From positions 1-6,281 of the forward strand of contig QNCV01000163.1 in assembly GCA_003645845.1 (NCBI GenBank): DNA of 6,281 nt, in the 5' to 3' direction. Of this stretch, positions 5,783-6,281 are shown piece after piece (position 1 is the first letter of the stretch; each line of letters opens with the position of its first letter). The translations under genes were made by a program, and so were the position numbers. The notes under the pieces are model-generated. The model saw only the letters and a list, made by a program, of their open reading frames with translations, searched no databases and was not told the origin of the DNA. Origin of the DNA: Fidelibacterota bacterium (GTDB lineage Bacteria; Fidelibacterota; UBA2242).

Positions 5783-6281
5783 GTATAAAAAAGAGCCTTG
5801 CGAAGGTTTCAAACCTTCGCAAGGATTAGTTCTTACCAACGCTACCATCACCGACGGTCATAGTTTTCTGATTGAAGATGGTGCGATAAAAATGGAAAAC
5901 GGGAAATTCACTTTTATCGGTAAATCCTCTGAGCTACCGGTCGATAGCTCGGAAACCATCGACCTGCATGGCCGTCTGGTTTTACCCGGTCTGCTCAATC
6001 CCCATCATCATCTCTATTCGGCGCTGGCCACCGGTTTGGCGCCCATCGGCGCCACAAACAATTTTACCCAAATCCTGGAAAATCTCTGGTGGCATTTGGA
6101 TAAAACATTGGATGAAGAATCCGTTTACTATTCAGCCATAAACGGTTTGATTCAGTCTGTTAGATACGGCGTCACCACTGTTTTTGACCATCATGCGTCC
6201 ATGAATGCGGTCAAAGGCAGTCTTGCAATTATTGAAAAAGCCTTCCGGGGAATCGGTGTCAAAGGCCTGCTTTGTTATGAA
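5775..6281 (+). CDS. ssnA: SsnA-type putative aminohydrolase, 5' part (runs off the window)
   Basis: This is the N-terminal 169 codons of a metal-dependent amidohydrolase-superfamily enzyme of the SsnA group, related to guanine and chlorohydrolase-type deaminases. LPGLLNPHHHLYSALATG holds the HxH metal pair (His77 and His79). ILENLWWHLDKTLDEESVYYSA and GVTTVFDHHAS (Asp138-His139-His140) are characteristic of SsnA. The family is about 440-450 residues, so over half lies beyond the window. The biochemical role of SsnA is not firmly known; it occurs beside molybdenum hydroxylase and hydantoinase genes in purine-related clusters, as here. The first 17 residues (MNEYKKEPCEGFKPSQG) are not family sequence: they come from the transposase tail and the inserted palindrome, and homology begins at LVLTNATI. 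Expression could be impaired by the hairpin in codons 8-17. Confidence 0.88.
   Translation, partial: MNEYKKEPCEGFKPSQGLVLTNATITDGHSFLIEDGAIKMENGKFTFIGKSSELPVDSSETIDLHGRLVLPGLLNPHHHLYSALATGLAPIGATNNFTQILENLWWHLDKTLDEESVYYSAINGLIQSVRYGVTTVFDHHASMNAVKGSLAIIEKAFRGIGVKGLLCYE
5796..5824. repeat. REP-like palindrome, right side of RAYT remnant, inside the ssnA 5' coding region
   Basis: Perfect 14-bp arms, CCTTGCGAAGGTTT (5796-5809) and AAACCTTCGCAAGG (5811-5824), are separated by one C. In RNA this makes a very stable hairpin with a small loop. It lies 18 bases after the ssnA ATG and encodes residues 8-17 there. On the - strand it is followed by CTCTTTTTTAT, so it resembles an intrinsic terminator for antisense transcripts; on the + strand no T run follows. 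Confidence 0.92.

Noticed and set aside
5796..5824. Intrinsic terminator for the + strand operon
   Set aside because: The stem is strong, but it is followed by ATTAGTTCTT, with no T run. It lies inside the ssnA reading frame. A T run exists only for the - strand.

Overview
The window looks like a stretch of an uncultured, moderate-GC bacterial chromosome. All recognisable genes are on the + strand. Two of the internal genes have Shine-Dalgarno sites. The non-coding spacers are built from short-period repeats and palindromes. That spacer style reminds me of FCB-group genomes (Calditrichota, KSB1, Ignavibacteria and relatives), but this is a low-confidence impression, not a taxonomic call.

Layout. 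Positions 1-373 are non-coding. They hold two identical 83-bp direct repeats (1-83 and 215-297), a run of six 7-bp units (158-199), and a possible promoter just before the first gene. Positions 374-4088 encode a complete three-subunit molybdenum hydroxylase of the xanthine dehydrogenase family: the FAD subunit (374-1183), the double [2Fe-2S] subunit (1185-1679), and the molybdopterin catalytic subunit (1758-4088). A spacer of phased 8-bp repeats lies before the catalytic subunit. A cyclic amidohydrolase of the allantoinase/dihydroorotase/hydantoinase family (4073-5428) overlaps the end of the catalytic subunit gene by 16 bp. From 5775 to the window edge runs the 5' part of an SsnA-type aminohydrolase.

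Between the two amidohydrolase genes is a decayed REP-associated tyrosine transposase (RAYT). It has lost its N-terminal half and carries an internal stop. A perfect palindrome sits on each side of it, and the two palindromes share the core CCTTGCGAAG/CTTCGCAAGG. This cassette (about 5411-5825) has rewritten both neighbours. The amidohydrolase takes its last residues and stop codon from the left palindrome. The ssnA reading frame takes its start codon from the transposase tail and its next residues from the right palindrome.

Together the genes suggest purine breakdown. The hydroxylase would oxidise a purine such as hypoxanthine or xanthine, the cyclic amidohydrolase would open a ureide or hydantoin-like ring, and the SsnA protein would deaminate or hydrolyse an intermediate. 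Related gene sets (xdh, a hydantoinase or dihydropyrimidinase, ssnA) occur in bacterial purine-degradation clusters. The exact substrates cannot be read from this sequence. The strongest unusual signal is the palindrome-RAYT-palindrome cassette inside the operon, exactly where two coding sequences meet.
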